From Cyanobium sp. PLM2.Bin73 (GTDB lineage Bacteria > Cyanobacteriota > Cyanobacteriia > PCC-6307 > Cyanobiaceae): a stretch of 56,156 nucleotides of DNA. Below are positions 33,659-41,654 of this stretch, one piece after another. Every line of letters starts with the position of its first letter. Within the stretch, counting starts at the first letter, position 1. The notes beneath the pieces were generated by a model, which did not search any database, had not been told where the DNA came from, and worked only from the letters and a program-made list of their open reading frames with translations. Both the position numbers and the translations under genes were made by a program. Location of the stretch: the NCBI GenBank assembly GCA_007694915.1, contig REEV01000049.1, positions 1-56,156 on the forward strand, written 5' to 3'.

Positions 33659-34677
33659 CTCTGGAATGGGTTGGCGGGCATGCGCCGGTTCAGGTCCAGG
33701 GCCAGGGCATCCAGCTGATGGCGCTGCTCGGCCCTGAGCTGCCAGGCCAGGGCGCCCGCCGCCTGCTCGGCCTGGGCAGGCGTGCGCAACCCCACGATCG
33801 GCAGGGCCCCGTGGGCCCGGCACCAGTTCAGGGCCACCGCCGCCAGCGGGGCTCCGTGGGGTTCGGCGATGGCGGCCATGCAGCGGCGCAGGGGCCCCAG
33901 CTGGGGTTCGAGGCGAGCGAAGAGCGCCCCCCGGGGGCCCCGGGGCCGCGGTTCGCCATCCCCGTCGGGGCGGCCCAGCAGCCCCAGGGCGAGGGGGCTG
34001 TAAGCGATCAGGTCGATGCCCAGCTCGCGGCACAGCGCCGCCAGCCCTCCCGGCGCCGCCAGCCCTCCCGGAAGGATGGGCTCGGGAGAGAGCAGCGAGA
34101 GCTGCACCTGCAGGCTGGTGAGCCGCACTCCCCGCTCAGCGAGGCGGGCCTGCACCTGCCGCAGCCGCCGGGGCCCCATGTTGGAGACACCCAGCTCGGC
34201 CACCTCGCCGGCCTGCACCAGATCGGCCAGCCCATCGAGCAGGGGGTCCTCCTGCCAGGGGGCGTAGCGGGCCGTGCTCCAGTGCAGCTGCACCCGCTGC
34301 AGATGGCCCTCCAGGCGGCGGCGCGAGGCCTGAAAGGCCCGGCGCAGCCCGCCCCGGCCCAGCCGCCAGGGGAAGGGAGCCAGTTTGGTGGCCACCTGCA
34401 CACGCGCCTGCAGGTCGGCGGGCAGGCCGGCGCAGAACCGTCCCAGCAGGGCCTCACTGCGGCCAGTCCAGCGGCCGGTGCCATAGGAATCGGCCGTGTC
34501 CACAAAGCCCAGCCCCAGCTCCACCGCCCGGCGGAAGGTGCGCTCCAGCAGGCCATCCTGGGCCGGGTCATAGCCCCAGAGAAAGCGGTTGCCCCAGGCC
34601 CAGGTGCCCATGCCGATCCCGGGCGGCGGCCCGGGGGAGGGCGTGATCTCGAGCGGTGCGGCTGGAGGATCGGCCAT
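33652..34677 (-). CDS. Aldo/keto reductase
   Basis: 341-residue NADPH-dependent oxidoreductase with a TIM barrel. Family residues: Asp/Tyr in VDTADSYGTG, catalytic Lys in VATKLAPF, His (or its position) in VQLHWSTAR, then VSNMGPRRLRQ, IAYSPLALGLL and NWCRAHGALPIVGLRTPAQ for the cofactor. Start ATG 34677 is supported by the MADPPAAPLEITPS opening. Codons near 34035-34070 contain a perfect 18-bp tandem duplication (PGGLAA twice). Substrate unknown. Confidence 0.9.
   Translation of the reverse strand: MADPPAAPLEITPSPGPPPGIGMGTWAWGNRFLWGYDPAQDGLLERTFRRAVELGLGFVDTADSYGTGRWTGRSEALLGRFCAGLPADLQARVQVATKLAPFPWRLGRGGLRRAFQASRRRLEGHLQRVQLHWSTARYAPWQEDPLLDGLADLVQAGEVAELGVSNMGPRRLRQVQARLAERGVRLTSLQVQLSLLSPEPILPGGLAAPGGLAALCRELGIDLIAYSPLALGLLGRPDGDGEPRPRGPRGALFARLEPQLGPLRRCMAAIAEPHGAPLAAVALNWCRAHGALPIVGLRTPAQAEQAAGALAWQLRAEQRHQLDALALDLNRRMPANPFQSS
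34035..34070. repeat. Perfect 18-bp tandem duplication inside the aldo/keto reductase
   Basis: Two identical 18-bp units, 34035-34052 and 34053-34070, in frame, encoding PGGLAA twice (minus strand). A slippage-type duplication within a coding region. Confidence 0.92.
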
Positions 34678-34711
34678 CGTGAGCAGAACGACCCGCAGCG
34701 CCAGTTCCACT

Positions 34712-34915
34712 ATGGGTGAGATCACCCCAGCACCCTCGCCACGCAGCCCTGCCGGCACCGTTGACACCCCCTCCCCCACTGCCAAGCGTTGCTCGAGCCC
34801 CCCAGCCCCTTCAGACAAGCCCGCGGCCGAGCCGGTGCTCTGCCGACACTGCGGACGCACGGCCAGCAACGGCATCAGCTGCCAGGGGTTCTGCGTGGCC
34901 GACTCGAACTACTGA
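34712..34915 (+). CDS. Small Cys-rich protein of unknown function
   Basis: 67 residues. A Pro/Ser/Thr-rich first half is followed by a conserved-looking C-terminus with four cysteines (LCRHCGRTASNGISCQGFCVADSNY): a C-x2-C and a C-x3-C pair that could bind metal. I believe similar short proteins occur in other cyanobacteria but the role is unknown. Starts 34 nt from the divergent aldo/keto reductase. Its TGA overlaps the CTG proposed as start of the next gene. Confidence 0.6.
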   Translation: MGEITPAPSPRSPAGTVDTPSPTAKRCSSPPAPSDKPAAEPVLCRHCGRTASNGISCQGFCVADSNY

Positions 34916-35433
34916 CCTGGGGAACTGCGGGCGCTCTGGCCGGCGCCCTGGCCTTGGTGCCCGGCCCCGCCGCCCTGGCGGTGCCGGGCCTGACGGCGCC
35001 TGGGGCGGCCAGGGATTTCGGGCGCTGGCAAACCCGCACCAGCCAGTGCAGCTGGCAGCGGGCCCCGTCCCGCCTGCGCCAGCCCTGCCGGGGTCTGCGG
35101 CTGGAGCAGAACCTGGAGGGATTTCTGAACGTGCGCTTCCTGGCGGATGGCCAGGGGGAGTCGATTGCCCTCGAGCAGCTGGTGTTCGCCGGTGCCCTGG
35201 AATCCAACCAAGGGGCGATGCGCTGCAGCGGCGATGGCAGCTGCACCCCCCAGTGGCCGGCCCGGCTGGTGGTGGCCACCGTGGCCGATGCCAGCTTCGA
35301 TCCACGGGGCCTGGCCATGGGACTCCCCCGCACCCATCTGGCGAGCGGCCACTGTGCGTTGGAGCGCCGGCGAGTGGTGTGTGAGGCCCGCGGTCAGCGA
35401 GGGGCCATCTGGATCGCCGAGGCCGAGCTCTGA
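34912..35433 (+). CDS. Probable exported protein of unknown function (CTG start proposed)
   Basis: The frame from CTG 34912 encodes about 173 residues: a signal peptide (LTWGTAGALAGALALVPG, then PAALA as cleavage site) and a mature domain with paired cysteines (TSQCSWQRAPSRLRQPCRGL; MRCSGDGSCTPQW; GHCALERRRVVC), probably a disulfide-bonded exported protein. There is no ATG, GTG or TTG between the far-upstream TTG 34789 and the signal peptide; CTG 34912 overlaps the preceding stop as CTGA. Function not recognised. Confidence 0.6.
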   Translation: MTWGTAGALAGALALVPGPAALAVPGLTAPGAARDFGRWQTRTSQCSWQRAPSRLRQPCRGLRLEQNLEGFLNVRFLADGQGESIALEQLVFAGALESNQGAMRCSGDGSCTPQWPARLVVATVADASFDPRGLAMGLPRTHLASGHCALERRRVVCEARGQRGAIWIAEAEL

Positions 35434-35451
35434 GGTCGGGATCTGAGGTCG
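35429..35451. repeat. Direct repeat spanning the stop of the exported protein
   Basis: TCTGAGGTCG at 35429-35438 and again at 35442-35451 (13-bp period). The first copy carries the TGA stop codon; the second repeats it. Confidence 0.85.
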
Positions 35452-35461
35452 TTAATTGCGA

Positions 35462-35532
35462 AGGCGGCACCCAGATTCGAACTGGGGATAAAGGATTTGC
35501 AATCCTCTGCCTTACCACTTGGCCATGCCGCC
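35462..35532 (-). tRNA. tRNA-Cys (GCA anticodon)
   Basis: Acceptor arms GGCGGCA/TGCCGCC (plus-strand 35526-35532 and 35463-35469), discriminator U as required for Cys, anticodon GCA (plus-strand TGC at 35498-35500), T-loop TTCGAAT. 71 nt, no encoded CCA. Confidence 0.95.
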
Positions 35533-35577
35533 GCCCGGGGAGCAAACTCCCTGGAGGCGGATCGTATCAGCCGTGGC

Positions 35578-36858
35578 ATGGGCGCTCCGCTGCTGGTTCT
35601 GAGCAATGGTCACGGGGAAGACGCCATCGCCCTGCGGGTGATCCAGGCCCTCCTGCGGCGGCAGCCGCAGCTGCCGGTGGCCGTGCTGCCACTGGTGGGT
35701 GAAGGCCTGGTCTTCGCCGCCGCGCAGCGCGCTGGAGCCCTGCGGCTCGTGGGCCCCCGCCAGCCCCTGCCGAGCGGCGGCTTCTCCAACCAGAGCCTGC
35801 GGGGGATGGGCGCCGATCTGGCGGCGGGGCTGGCGTCGCTGAGCTGGCGGCAGTGGCGCTGGGTGCGCCGCTGGGGGAATTGCGGGGCACCGCTGCTGGC
35901 GGTGGGCGACCTGCTGCCCCTGGCCCTGGCCTGGAGCAGCGGCGCACCATTCGCCTTTCTCGGCACACCCAAGAGCGACTACACCTGGCGATCACCGCCA
36001 CCGCCGGGCTGGGGCGGGAGCCCCCTGGCCGATGCCTACCACCGCTGCAAGGGCAGCGAATGGGATCCCTGGGAATGGGCCCTGATGGCCAGCCGCCGCT
36101 GCCGGCTGGTGGCCGTGCGCGACCGGATCACCGCCAGGGGCCTGCGCCGCCGGGGCGTGGCAGCGCTGGCGCCGGGCAACCCCATGCTCGATGGCCTCAG
36201 CGGAGAGCCGCTGCCCGCCTGGCTGGGCCAGCGGCGGCGCCTGCTGCTGCTCCCGGGCAGCCGCATGCCGGAAGCCCTCGGCAACGGCGCCCGGCTGCTG
36301 GCGGCGTTGGAGGTCTGGGCAGCGCCCCCCCCCTGCACCGTGCTGATGACCTGCGGCGGCCTGCCGCGGCAGGCGGCCTGGGACCGGCTGCTGCGCAGCC
36401 GGGGCTGGCGGCTGGAGGAGCTCAGCCCTGCAGGCGCGGCGACGGGTGCCCACGCGGCCTGGCGGCGGGGCGCCGTCAGCCTGCTGCTGGGCCGTGACCG
36501 TTTCGAGGCCTGGGCCGGCTGGGCGGAGGTGGGGCTGGCCACGGCCGGCACCGCCACCGAACAACTGGCGGGGCTGGGCGTGCCCGCCCTGTCGCTGCCG
36601 GGGACCGGCCCCCAGTTCCGCGCTGGATTCGCCCGGCGGCAGAGCCGTCTGCTGGGGGGAGCGGTGCAGCCCTGCCATACGCCGGCGGAGCTGGCCCACC
36701 GGCTGGGCCGGCTGCTCGACGACCCGCCGCAGCGCCGCCGGCTGGGGGCCATCGGCCAGCGGCGCATGGGCCCGGCCGGAGGCAGCGAGGAGCTGGCCGC
36801 GCTGCTGCAAGAGCACCTGCTGGCCGCACCGGGGCCCGCCGGCGGCGGGCTGGGATGA
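35578..36858 (+). CDS. Lipid-A-disaccharide synthase-related protein
   Basis: 426-residue GT-B fold protein of the cyanobacterial LpxB-like family. N-terminal LVLSNGHGEDAIALRVIQALL, VGPRQPLPSGGFSNQS, AFLGTPKSDYTW, and a C-terminal donor-binding half with LLLLPGSRMPEAL, ATAGTATEQLAGLGVPALSLPG and AELAHRLGRLLDDP. It may glycosylate a lipid, but true LpxB function is not proven. Start ATG 35578, 46 nt past tRNA-Cys on the opposite strand. Confidence 0.82.
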   Translation: MGAPLLVLSNGHGEDAIALRVIQALLRRQPQLPVAVLPLVGEGLVFAAAQRAGALRLVGPRQPLPSGGFSNQSLRGMGADLAAGLASLSWRQWRWVRRWGNCGAPLLAVGDLLPLALAWSSGAPFAFLGTPKSDYTWRSPPPPGWGGSPLADAYHRCKGSEWDPWEWALMASRRCRLVAVRDRITARGLRRRGVAALAPGNPMLDGLSGEPLPAWLGQRRRLLLLPGSRMPEALGNGARLLAALEVWAAPPPCTVLMTCGGLPRQAAWDRLLRSRGWRLEELSPAGAATGAHAAWRRGAVSLLLGRDRFEAWAGWAEVGLATAGTATEQLAGLGVPALSLPGTGPQFRAGFARRQSRLLGGAVQPCHTPAELAHRLGRLLDDPPQRRRLGAIGQRRMGPAGGSEELAALLQEHLLAAPGPAGGGLG

Positions 36859-36885
36859 TGGCTGGTGTTTGCAGGTTGGCCCACG

Positions 36886-37143
36886 ATGGCCGGACTCTCC
36901 GATCGGGCCTACACCGCCATCTGCGCGCGCCTGGCCTCCAGCTTGGGCGTGAGCCTGGCCTCCGCCCGCCGCCGGGTGGACATCCGCGCCGCCCAGGCCG
37001 GCATTCGCGAACCGGAGGCCAAGCGAGCCCTGGCCGAAGAGCTCCTGGCGGAGCTGCAGGGCAGCGACGGAGAGCACCACAGCCTGCTCACCGCCCAGCT
37101 GGAGGCGGTGGGCACAGACGACAATTTCATGGTGGAAGACTGA
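36886..37143 (+). CDS. Hypothetical protein, 85 residues
   Basis: All-helical, charged, soluble-looking (SDRAYTAICARLASSLGVSL, ASARRRVDIRAAQAGIREPE, AKRALAEELLAELQ), with a C-terminal acidic end (GTDDNFMVED). ATG 36886 is preferred to GTG 36865. No function recognised; it resembles conserved cyanobacterial proteins. It converges on the RNase D-like gene; both stops lie in one palindrome. Confidence 0.6.
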   Translation: MAGLSDRAYTAICARLASSLGVSLASARRRVDIRAAQAGIREPEAKRALAEELLAELQGSDGEHHSLLTAQLEAVGTDDNFMVED

Positions 37144-37154
37144 GCAGTGCTCAG
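37140..37154. repeat. Palindrome containing two convergent stop codons
   Basis: CTGAGCA (37140-37146) and TGCTCAG (37148-37154) with one base between. TGA of the 85-residue protein and the TCA that is the stop of the exonuclease gene are in the two arms. Confidence 0.65.
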
Positions 37155-37825
37155 CGGTTGCCACCGCTGGAGTGCTCGAAGAGCAGATGGAACCGGCTGC
37201 GGTCAAGCTCCGCCATCACCGGCAGACAGCCAAAACAGCGCTGGGCCAGCTCCCAGCGCTCCTCCCGCCGGAGCATCGTCTCCAGCCGGTCCCGGGCCGG
37301 CAGCAGGTAGCGCACATCCCCGGCCGCATAGGCCAGCTGGGCCTCACTGAGATCCTCCACCCGGCCCCAGTCGGAGCTCTGGGCCTGCTTGTCGAGCTCG
37401 ATGCCCACCAACTCCTGCACCACCTCCTTGAGACCGTGCCGGGGGCTGTAGGTGCGGGCCAGCCGGCTGGCCACCTTGGTGCAGAAGATCGGCTGCACCG
37501 TGATGCCGAGGTTCTCCGCCAGGGCGGCCACATCGAAGCGGGCAAAGTGGAACACCTTCTCGATCGCGGGGTTCTCCATCAGGGCCTGCAGCCGGGACGC
37601 CTGGTGCTGACCGCGGCCCAGGCGGATGCAGCACACGTTGTCGCTGTCGTCACAGATCTGCACCAGGCAGAGGCGGTCACGGCCGTGGATCAGCCCCATC
37701 GCCTCGGTGTCCACCGCCAGGGCCCGGGCTGAGCCGTAGAGCTCCGCCCAGACGGCGTCGAGGTCGCCATCGAACACCGCGAAGCGGACCGGGGCGGGCA
37801 GGTTGCTGCTGGGGTCGGCGGACAT
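37151..37825 (-). CDS. RNase D-like 3'-5' exonuclease
   Basis: DEDDy-family exonuclease, 224 residues without HRDC domains (shorter than RNase D). Motif I is AVDTEAMGL (Asp, Glu), motif II HFARFDVAAL (Asp) and motif III AYAAGDVRYLLPAR (Tyr and Asp), as expected for two-metal catalysis. Probably acts on structured RNA ends. Start ATG 37825. Confidence 0.88.
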   Translation of the reverse strand: MSADPSSNLPAPVRFAVFDGDLDAVWAELYGSARALAVDTEAMGLIHGRDRLCLVQICDDSDNVCCIRLGRGQHQASRLQALMENPAIEKVFHFARFDVAALAENLGITVQPIFCTKVASRLARTYSPRHGLKEVVQELVGIELDKQAQSSDWGRVEDLSEAQLAYAAGDVRYLLPARDRLETMLRREERWELAQRCFGCLPVMAELDRSRFHLLFEHSSGGNR

Positions 37826-37905
37826 CGGCTGACGCTGGCGGGATCGCCCATGCATACAACCCGGGCGGATCAGCACAACACCGGCGGATCCAGCAGAATC
37901 CCGCC

Positions 37906-38457
37906 ATGGCCACCACCGGCTCCACCCTGCTGCTCACCCTGCTGCTGGCCATCGGGCTGGTGTTCTTCCTGCGCGCCGCCAGCAAGGACCGCTCCACCAC
38001 GGTGGAGGTGCGCAGCTCCAGACCCGCCCTGGAGGTGTTGAGCGCCCTCAGCACCTGGCTGGAGGCACGGGGCTATCAGCCGCAGGCCACCGACCCCGAA
38101 CGCCGCAGCCTCCTCTACCGCGGTCAGGTCAGCTCCAGCCCGCTGCTGGCTGTGCTGCTCTCCCTGCTGGGTGGGCTGGGAGCGGGGTGTCTGGGGCTGG
38201 TGTGGCACCAGTTGCTGCCCGCTCTGGGCTGGTGGCCGCTGCTGCTGGCCCTGCTCGGGCCCCTGGCCGGCCTCCTCTACCAGCGCCGCGCCGCCCGCGA
38301 CGAAACCGTGGAGCTCCGCCTGATCAGCCACGACCAGGCCACCGGCAGCGCCCTCAAGCTGCGGGCCCACCGCGATGAGCTGATTGCCCTGGAACAGGAG
38401 CTTGGGGCCAAACTGGGGCTCTACAGCGACACCAACCTGATCAGTTCTCCCATCTGA
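37906..38457 (+). CDS. Probable cofactor-assembly factor of cytochrome b6f (CCB type)
   Basis: 183 residues: an N-terminal membrane helix (LLLTLLLAIGLVFFLRA), a soluble stretch (VEVRSSRPALEVLSALSTWL) and two further helices (around residues 87-105 and 112-126; LLSLLGGLGAGCLGLVW, WWPLLLALLGPLAGLLY), ending in a polar tail. This resembles the CCB1/CCB2-type proteins that attach haem c-n to cytochrome b6. Assignment by architecture and resemblance only. The 3' end, including the stop, is duplicated. Confidence 0.65.
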   Translation: MATTGSTLLLTLLLAIGLVFFLRAASKDRSTTVEVRSSRPALEVLSALSTWLEARGYQPQATDPERRSLLYRGQVSSSPLLAVLLSLLGGLGAGCLGLVWHQLLPALGWWPLLLALLGPLAGLLYQRRAARDETVELRLISHDQATGSALKLRAHRDELIALEQELGAKLGLYSDTNLISSPI

Positions 38458-38470
38458 TCAGTTCTCCCAT
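38437..38470. repeat. Tandem duplication at the stop of the CCB-like gene
   Basis: Two identical 17-bp units, 38437-38453 and 38454-38470, with a further CTGA after. The final codons ISSPI and the stop are repeated beyond the true stop at 38455-38457. Confidence 0.93.
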
Positions 38471-38538
38471 CTGAGCCGCCTGCGGGCGTCCAGGCCCTGC
38501 GCCCTCACCACCACACACCCACACCAGCATCTCGGTCC

Positions 38539-39354
38539 ATGATCCTTCGGCAACGCTGGTTCCGCTTCCTTGCCGTGATGGGGCTGGTGGCCTCCCTGGC
38601 CCTGGGCCTGGGCGTCAGTGCCCAGGCCCCCGGCTGGACGGGCGTGGATCCGCTCACCGGTCCCCGCAGCCGCCTGAGCGACCGCAAGGACTGGGTCGGC
38701 TCGCGCCCCTTGCCCGAGACCGTGGACATCCTGCTGCTCGCCGGCCACGCCGATTCCCAGAACATGGCGGGGGCTGGAACTCCGGGCGAGGCGGTGGCCC
38801 TGCGGGGGGCAGCACCCATGCAACCCGGCATCAGCGACGAGCTCTACTGGAATCTGCTGACGGCCCGGGCCGTGGAGGCCCTGGGCCGTCAGCGAGGGCT
38901 GGCGATGCTCTTCTACGACCCGCCCCTGCGCACCATCCCCGACGGCGATGACCCGCGCACCAACTGGAGCTTGGGTCGCCAGCACGCCCGGCTCGGCGGC
39001 TACGCCCTGGAGATCCACTACGACGCCTACGGGCCCGACGGTGTGGGCTCGGGCCTGATCCCGCCGCTGCACCGCCAACCCAGCCGCATCGACGAGAGCC
39101 TGGCCCAGGGCTTCGGCGCCTACCCGCTGCGCTACCGCAGCGGCCTCGGAGCACCCCGCCGGGGCATTGCCATGCTGGAGATCGGCAAACTGGAGGGCTC
39201 TCTGGAGTCGGCCCTGCGCGATCCGCGCCGCCGCCAGGCCACGATCAACGTGATCGCCACCCGGGTGGTGGACGACATCGAGCGGGGGTTGGGTCGAGAG
39301 CCCGCCACCCCTCTGGAGCCCCCGCTGGTTGGGGAAGCTCAGCCCAGCGCCTGA
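38539..39354 (+). CDS. Exported Amidase_3-like protein
   Basis: 271 residues with a signal peptide ([21 protein letters not shown]). The remainder resembles zinc-dependent N-acetylmuramoyl-L-alanine amidases: possible Zn ligands His in [11 protein letters not shown], Glu in ISDELYWN, His in [10 protein letters not shown] and a Glu in [10 protein letters not shown]. Overall identity looks low, so cell-wall amidase activity is a proposal. The last 16 nt overlap the end of hemF in the convergent direction. Confidence 0.65.
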   Translation: MILRQRWFRFLAVMGLVASLALGLGVSAQAPGWTGVDPLTGPRSRLSDRKDWVGSRPLPETVDILLLAGHADSQNMAGAGTPGEAVALRGAAPMQPGISDELYWNLLTARAVEALGRQRGLAMLFYDPPLRTIPDGDDPRTNWSLGRQHARLGGYALEIHYDAYGPDGVGSGLIPPLHRQPSRIDESLAQGFGAYPLRYRSGLGAPRRGIAMLEIGKLEGSLESALRDPRRRQATINVIATRVVDDIERGLGREPATPLEPPLVGEAQPSA

Positions 39355-40463
39355 TGGGGGGCGCAGCGTTCGCTGAGGGCGGCGTCCTCCAGCCAGTCCT
39401 GGGGTCTGGTGAACAGCTCGGTGAGCAGGGCCTCCCGACTGCCGGGGTCCACCGTATAGCCATACTCCCAGCGCACCAGCGGCGGCAGTGACATCAGGAT
39501 CGACTCGGTGCGGCCGTTGGTCTGCAGGCCGAAGATTGTGCCGCGGTCGAACACCAGATTGAACTCCACGTAGCGGCCGCGGCGGTAGAGCTGGAACTGG
39601 CGCTCCCGCTCGCCGTAGGCCGTGTGCTGACGCTTCTCGGCGATCGGCACATAGCTGGGCAGAAAGGCGTTCCCGCAGGCGGACGCCAGGGCGAACAGCT
39701 GCTCCCAGCTCTGGGCGATCGGCCCGATCCGCTGACTCTCGGCAGCAGCGCGGCCGGCCCCATCCTGGCCCTTGTAGAGCACACCTGCAGGGTCCTGGTA
39801 GTCGTAGAAGATGCCGCCCACGCCGCGGGTCTCGCCGCGGTGCTTCAGGAAGAAGTATTCATCGCACCAGGGCTTGAACACCTGGTAGTAGGCGGGGTTG
39901 ACGCCATCGCAGGCGCTCTTGAGGGTGCGGTGGAAGTGCTGGGCATCCTCCAGATAGGGGTAGTAGGGGGTGAGGTCGGCCCCGCCGCCGAACCACCACA
40001 CCGGACCGGCCTCGAAATAGCGGTAGTTGAGGTGAACGGTGGGGATGTAGGGATTGCGGGGGTGCAGCACCATCGAGGTGCCGGTGGCGAACCAGGGGTG
40101 ACCCTTGGCCTCGGGACGCTGGCTGAGGATCGAGGGGGGCAGTTCGGAGCCCTGCACCTCGGAGAAGTTCACTCCGCCCTGCTCGAACACACGGCCGGCC
40201 TTGATCACGCGCGAGCGACCACCGCCACCCTCGGGACGCTCCCAGCTCTCCTCCAGGAATCGCCCTTCGCCATCGAGCTGCTCCAGGCCCTGGCAGATGG
40301 AGTCCTGCAGGCCCATCAGCAGATCGCGGGCCCGCTGGCGCGAGTCGGTCGGTGGAGCCTCAAGGGCCTGGAGCATGGATGCCGCGCCGCATCGGCGTAC
40401 GAGATGGATCCACCTTTTCAGGCTGCCCAACCCCTCCACAAGAGGGCTGAGAGCCTCTGTCAT
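39339..40463 (-). CDS. hemF: Oxygen-dependent coproporphyrinogen III oxidase
   Basis: Converts coproporphyrinogen III to protoporphyrinogen IX in haem and chlorophyll synthesis. Highly conserved segments: [74 protein letters not shown] and [22 protein letters not shown] 40463 gives 374 residues; ATG 40376 (345 residues) fits the usual family start better. Likely driven from a short divergent region shared with mrp. Confidence 0.96.
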   Translation of the reverse strand: MTEALSPLVEGLGSLKRWIHLVRRCGAASMLQALEAPPTDSRQRARDLLMGLQDSICQGLEQLDGEGRFLEESWERPEGGGGRSRVIKAGRVFEQGGVNFSEVQGSELPPSILSQRPEAKGHPWFATGTSMVLHPRNPYIPTVHLNYRYFEAGPVWWFGGGADLTPYYPYLEDAQHFHRTLKSACDGVNPAYYQVFKPWCDEYFFLKHRGETRGVGGIFYDYQDPAGVLYKGQDGAGRAAAESQRIGPIAQSWEQLFALASACGNAFLPSYVPIAEKRQHTAYGERERQFQLYRRGRYVEFNLVFDRGTIFGLQTNGRTESILMSLPPLVRWEYGYTVDPGSREALLTELFTRPQDWLEDAALSERCAPHQALG

Positions 40464-40545
40464 GCCGCCGCCCCTGTCCTGTCTTGGCGCAGACCCTGTG
40501 TGGAGACGACCTCCTTAGGATCAGCCTTCTCGCAGCAACGCTTGG

Positions 40546-41649
40546 ATGGCCACCCTGGAGCAGGCCCGCGATGCCCTCAGTGCAGTTAAGGATGCGGGCA
40601 GCGGCCGAGATCTGCTCGAGCTGGGCTGGATTCAGAACCCCCGCGTGCAGGGCGAACGAGCCGTTATCCGCCTCGCCCTCCCGGGCTTTGCCCAGAGTCA
40701 GCGGGACCGCATCGTGGGCGAAGCCCGTTCGGCGCTGCTGGCCCTCGAGGGCATCGATGACGTGCAGTTCGAGCTGGCCCAGCCCAGCACGTCGCCACCC
40801 GCCGGGGCGCCGATCGGCGCCGCCGGCCACGGCCCCGGCGGGCAAGGTCAACTACCGGAGCGCCAGCCCATCGCCGGGGTGAAGCAGGTGATCGCCGTGA
40901 GCAGCGGCAAAGGCGGCGTGGGCAAGAGCACCGTGGCCGTGAACCTGGCCTGCGCCCTGGCTCTCCAGGGCCTGAAGGTGGGACTCCTCGACGCCGACAT
41001 CTACGGGCCGAACGCACCCACCATGCTGGGGGTGGCCGATCGCACCCCCGAGGTGCGCGACGAGGCCGGCACCCAGATGCTCGTGCCGATGCAGAGCTGC
41101 GGCATCGCCATGGTGTCGATGGGCCTGCTGGTGGCCGAAAACCAGCCGGTGATCTGGCGCGGCCCCATGCTCAACGGCATCATCCGCCAGTTCCTGTATC
41201 AGGTGGACTGGGGCGAGCGCGACGTGGTGGTGGTGGATCTGCCCCCCGGCACCGGCGACGCCCAGCTCACCCTGGCCCAGGCCGTGCCCATGGCCGGTGC
41301 CCTGATCGTCACCACCCCCCAGGAGGTGTCCCTGGCCGATGCCCGCCGCGGCCTGGCCATGTTCCTGCAGATGGGGATCCCCGTGCTTGGGGTGGTGGAG
41401 AACATGAGTGCCTTCATCCCCCCCGACGCGCCCGACAAGCGCTACGCGATCTTCGGCAGTGGCGGTGGGGCCCGCCTGGCCGCCGAGGGGGGCGTGCCCC
41501 TGCTGGCGGAGCTGCCCCTGGAGCTGCCGGTGCGCGAGGGGGGTGACCGGGGCGTGCCGGTGGTGCTGTCGGCGCCGGACTCGGCCACGGCCCGGGCTTT
41601 CGTGGCCCTGGCCGACCGGATCGCGGCGCTCGCTCCCGTTCCGGCCTGA
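40546..41649 (+). CDS. Mrp/ApbC-family ATPase, iron-sulfur carrier type
   Basis: 367 residues: an N-terminal MIP18/DUF59 domain (residues 1-85), then a ParA-like P-loop domain with [18 protein letters not shown] near 119 and VVDLPPGTGDAQLTL. Family members carry or insert iron-sulfur clusters. The usual C-terminal CxxC is replaced by ENMSAFIPPDAPDKRY, so cluster binding would need other ligands. Followed 5 nt later by rodA. Confidence 0.88.
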   Translation: MATLEQARDALSAVKDAGSGRDLLELGWIQNPRVQGERAVIRLALPGFAQSQRDRIVGEARSALLALEGIDDVQFELAQPSTSPPAGAPIGAAGHGPGGQGQLPERQPIAGVKQVIAVSSGKGGVGKSTVAVNLACALALQGLKVGLLDADIYGPNAPTMLGVADRTPEVRDEAGTQMLVPMQSCGIAMVSMGLLVAENQPVIWRGPMLNGIIRQFLYQVDWGERDVVVVDLPPGTGDAQLTLAQAVPMAGALIVTTPQEVSLADARRGLAMFLQMGIPVLGVVENMSAFIPPDAPDKRYAIFGSGGGARLAAEGGVPLLAELPLELPVREGGDRGVPVVLSAPDSATARAFVALADRIAALAPVPA

Positions 41650-41654
41650 GGGCC

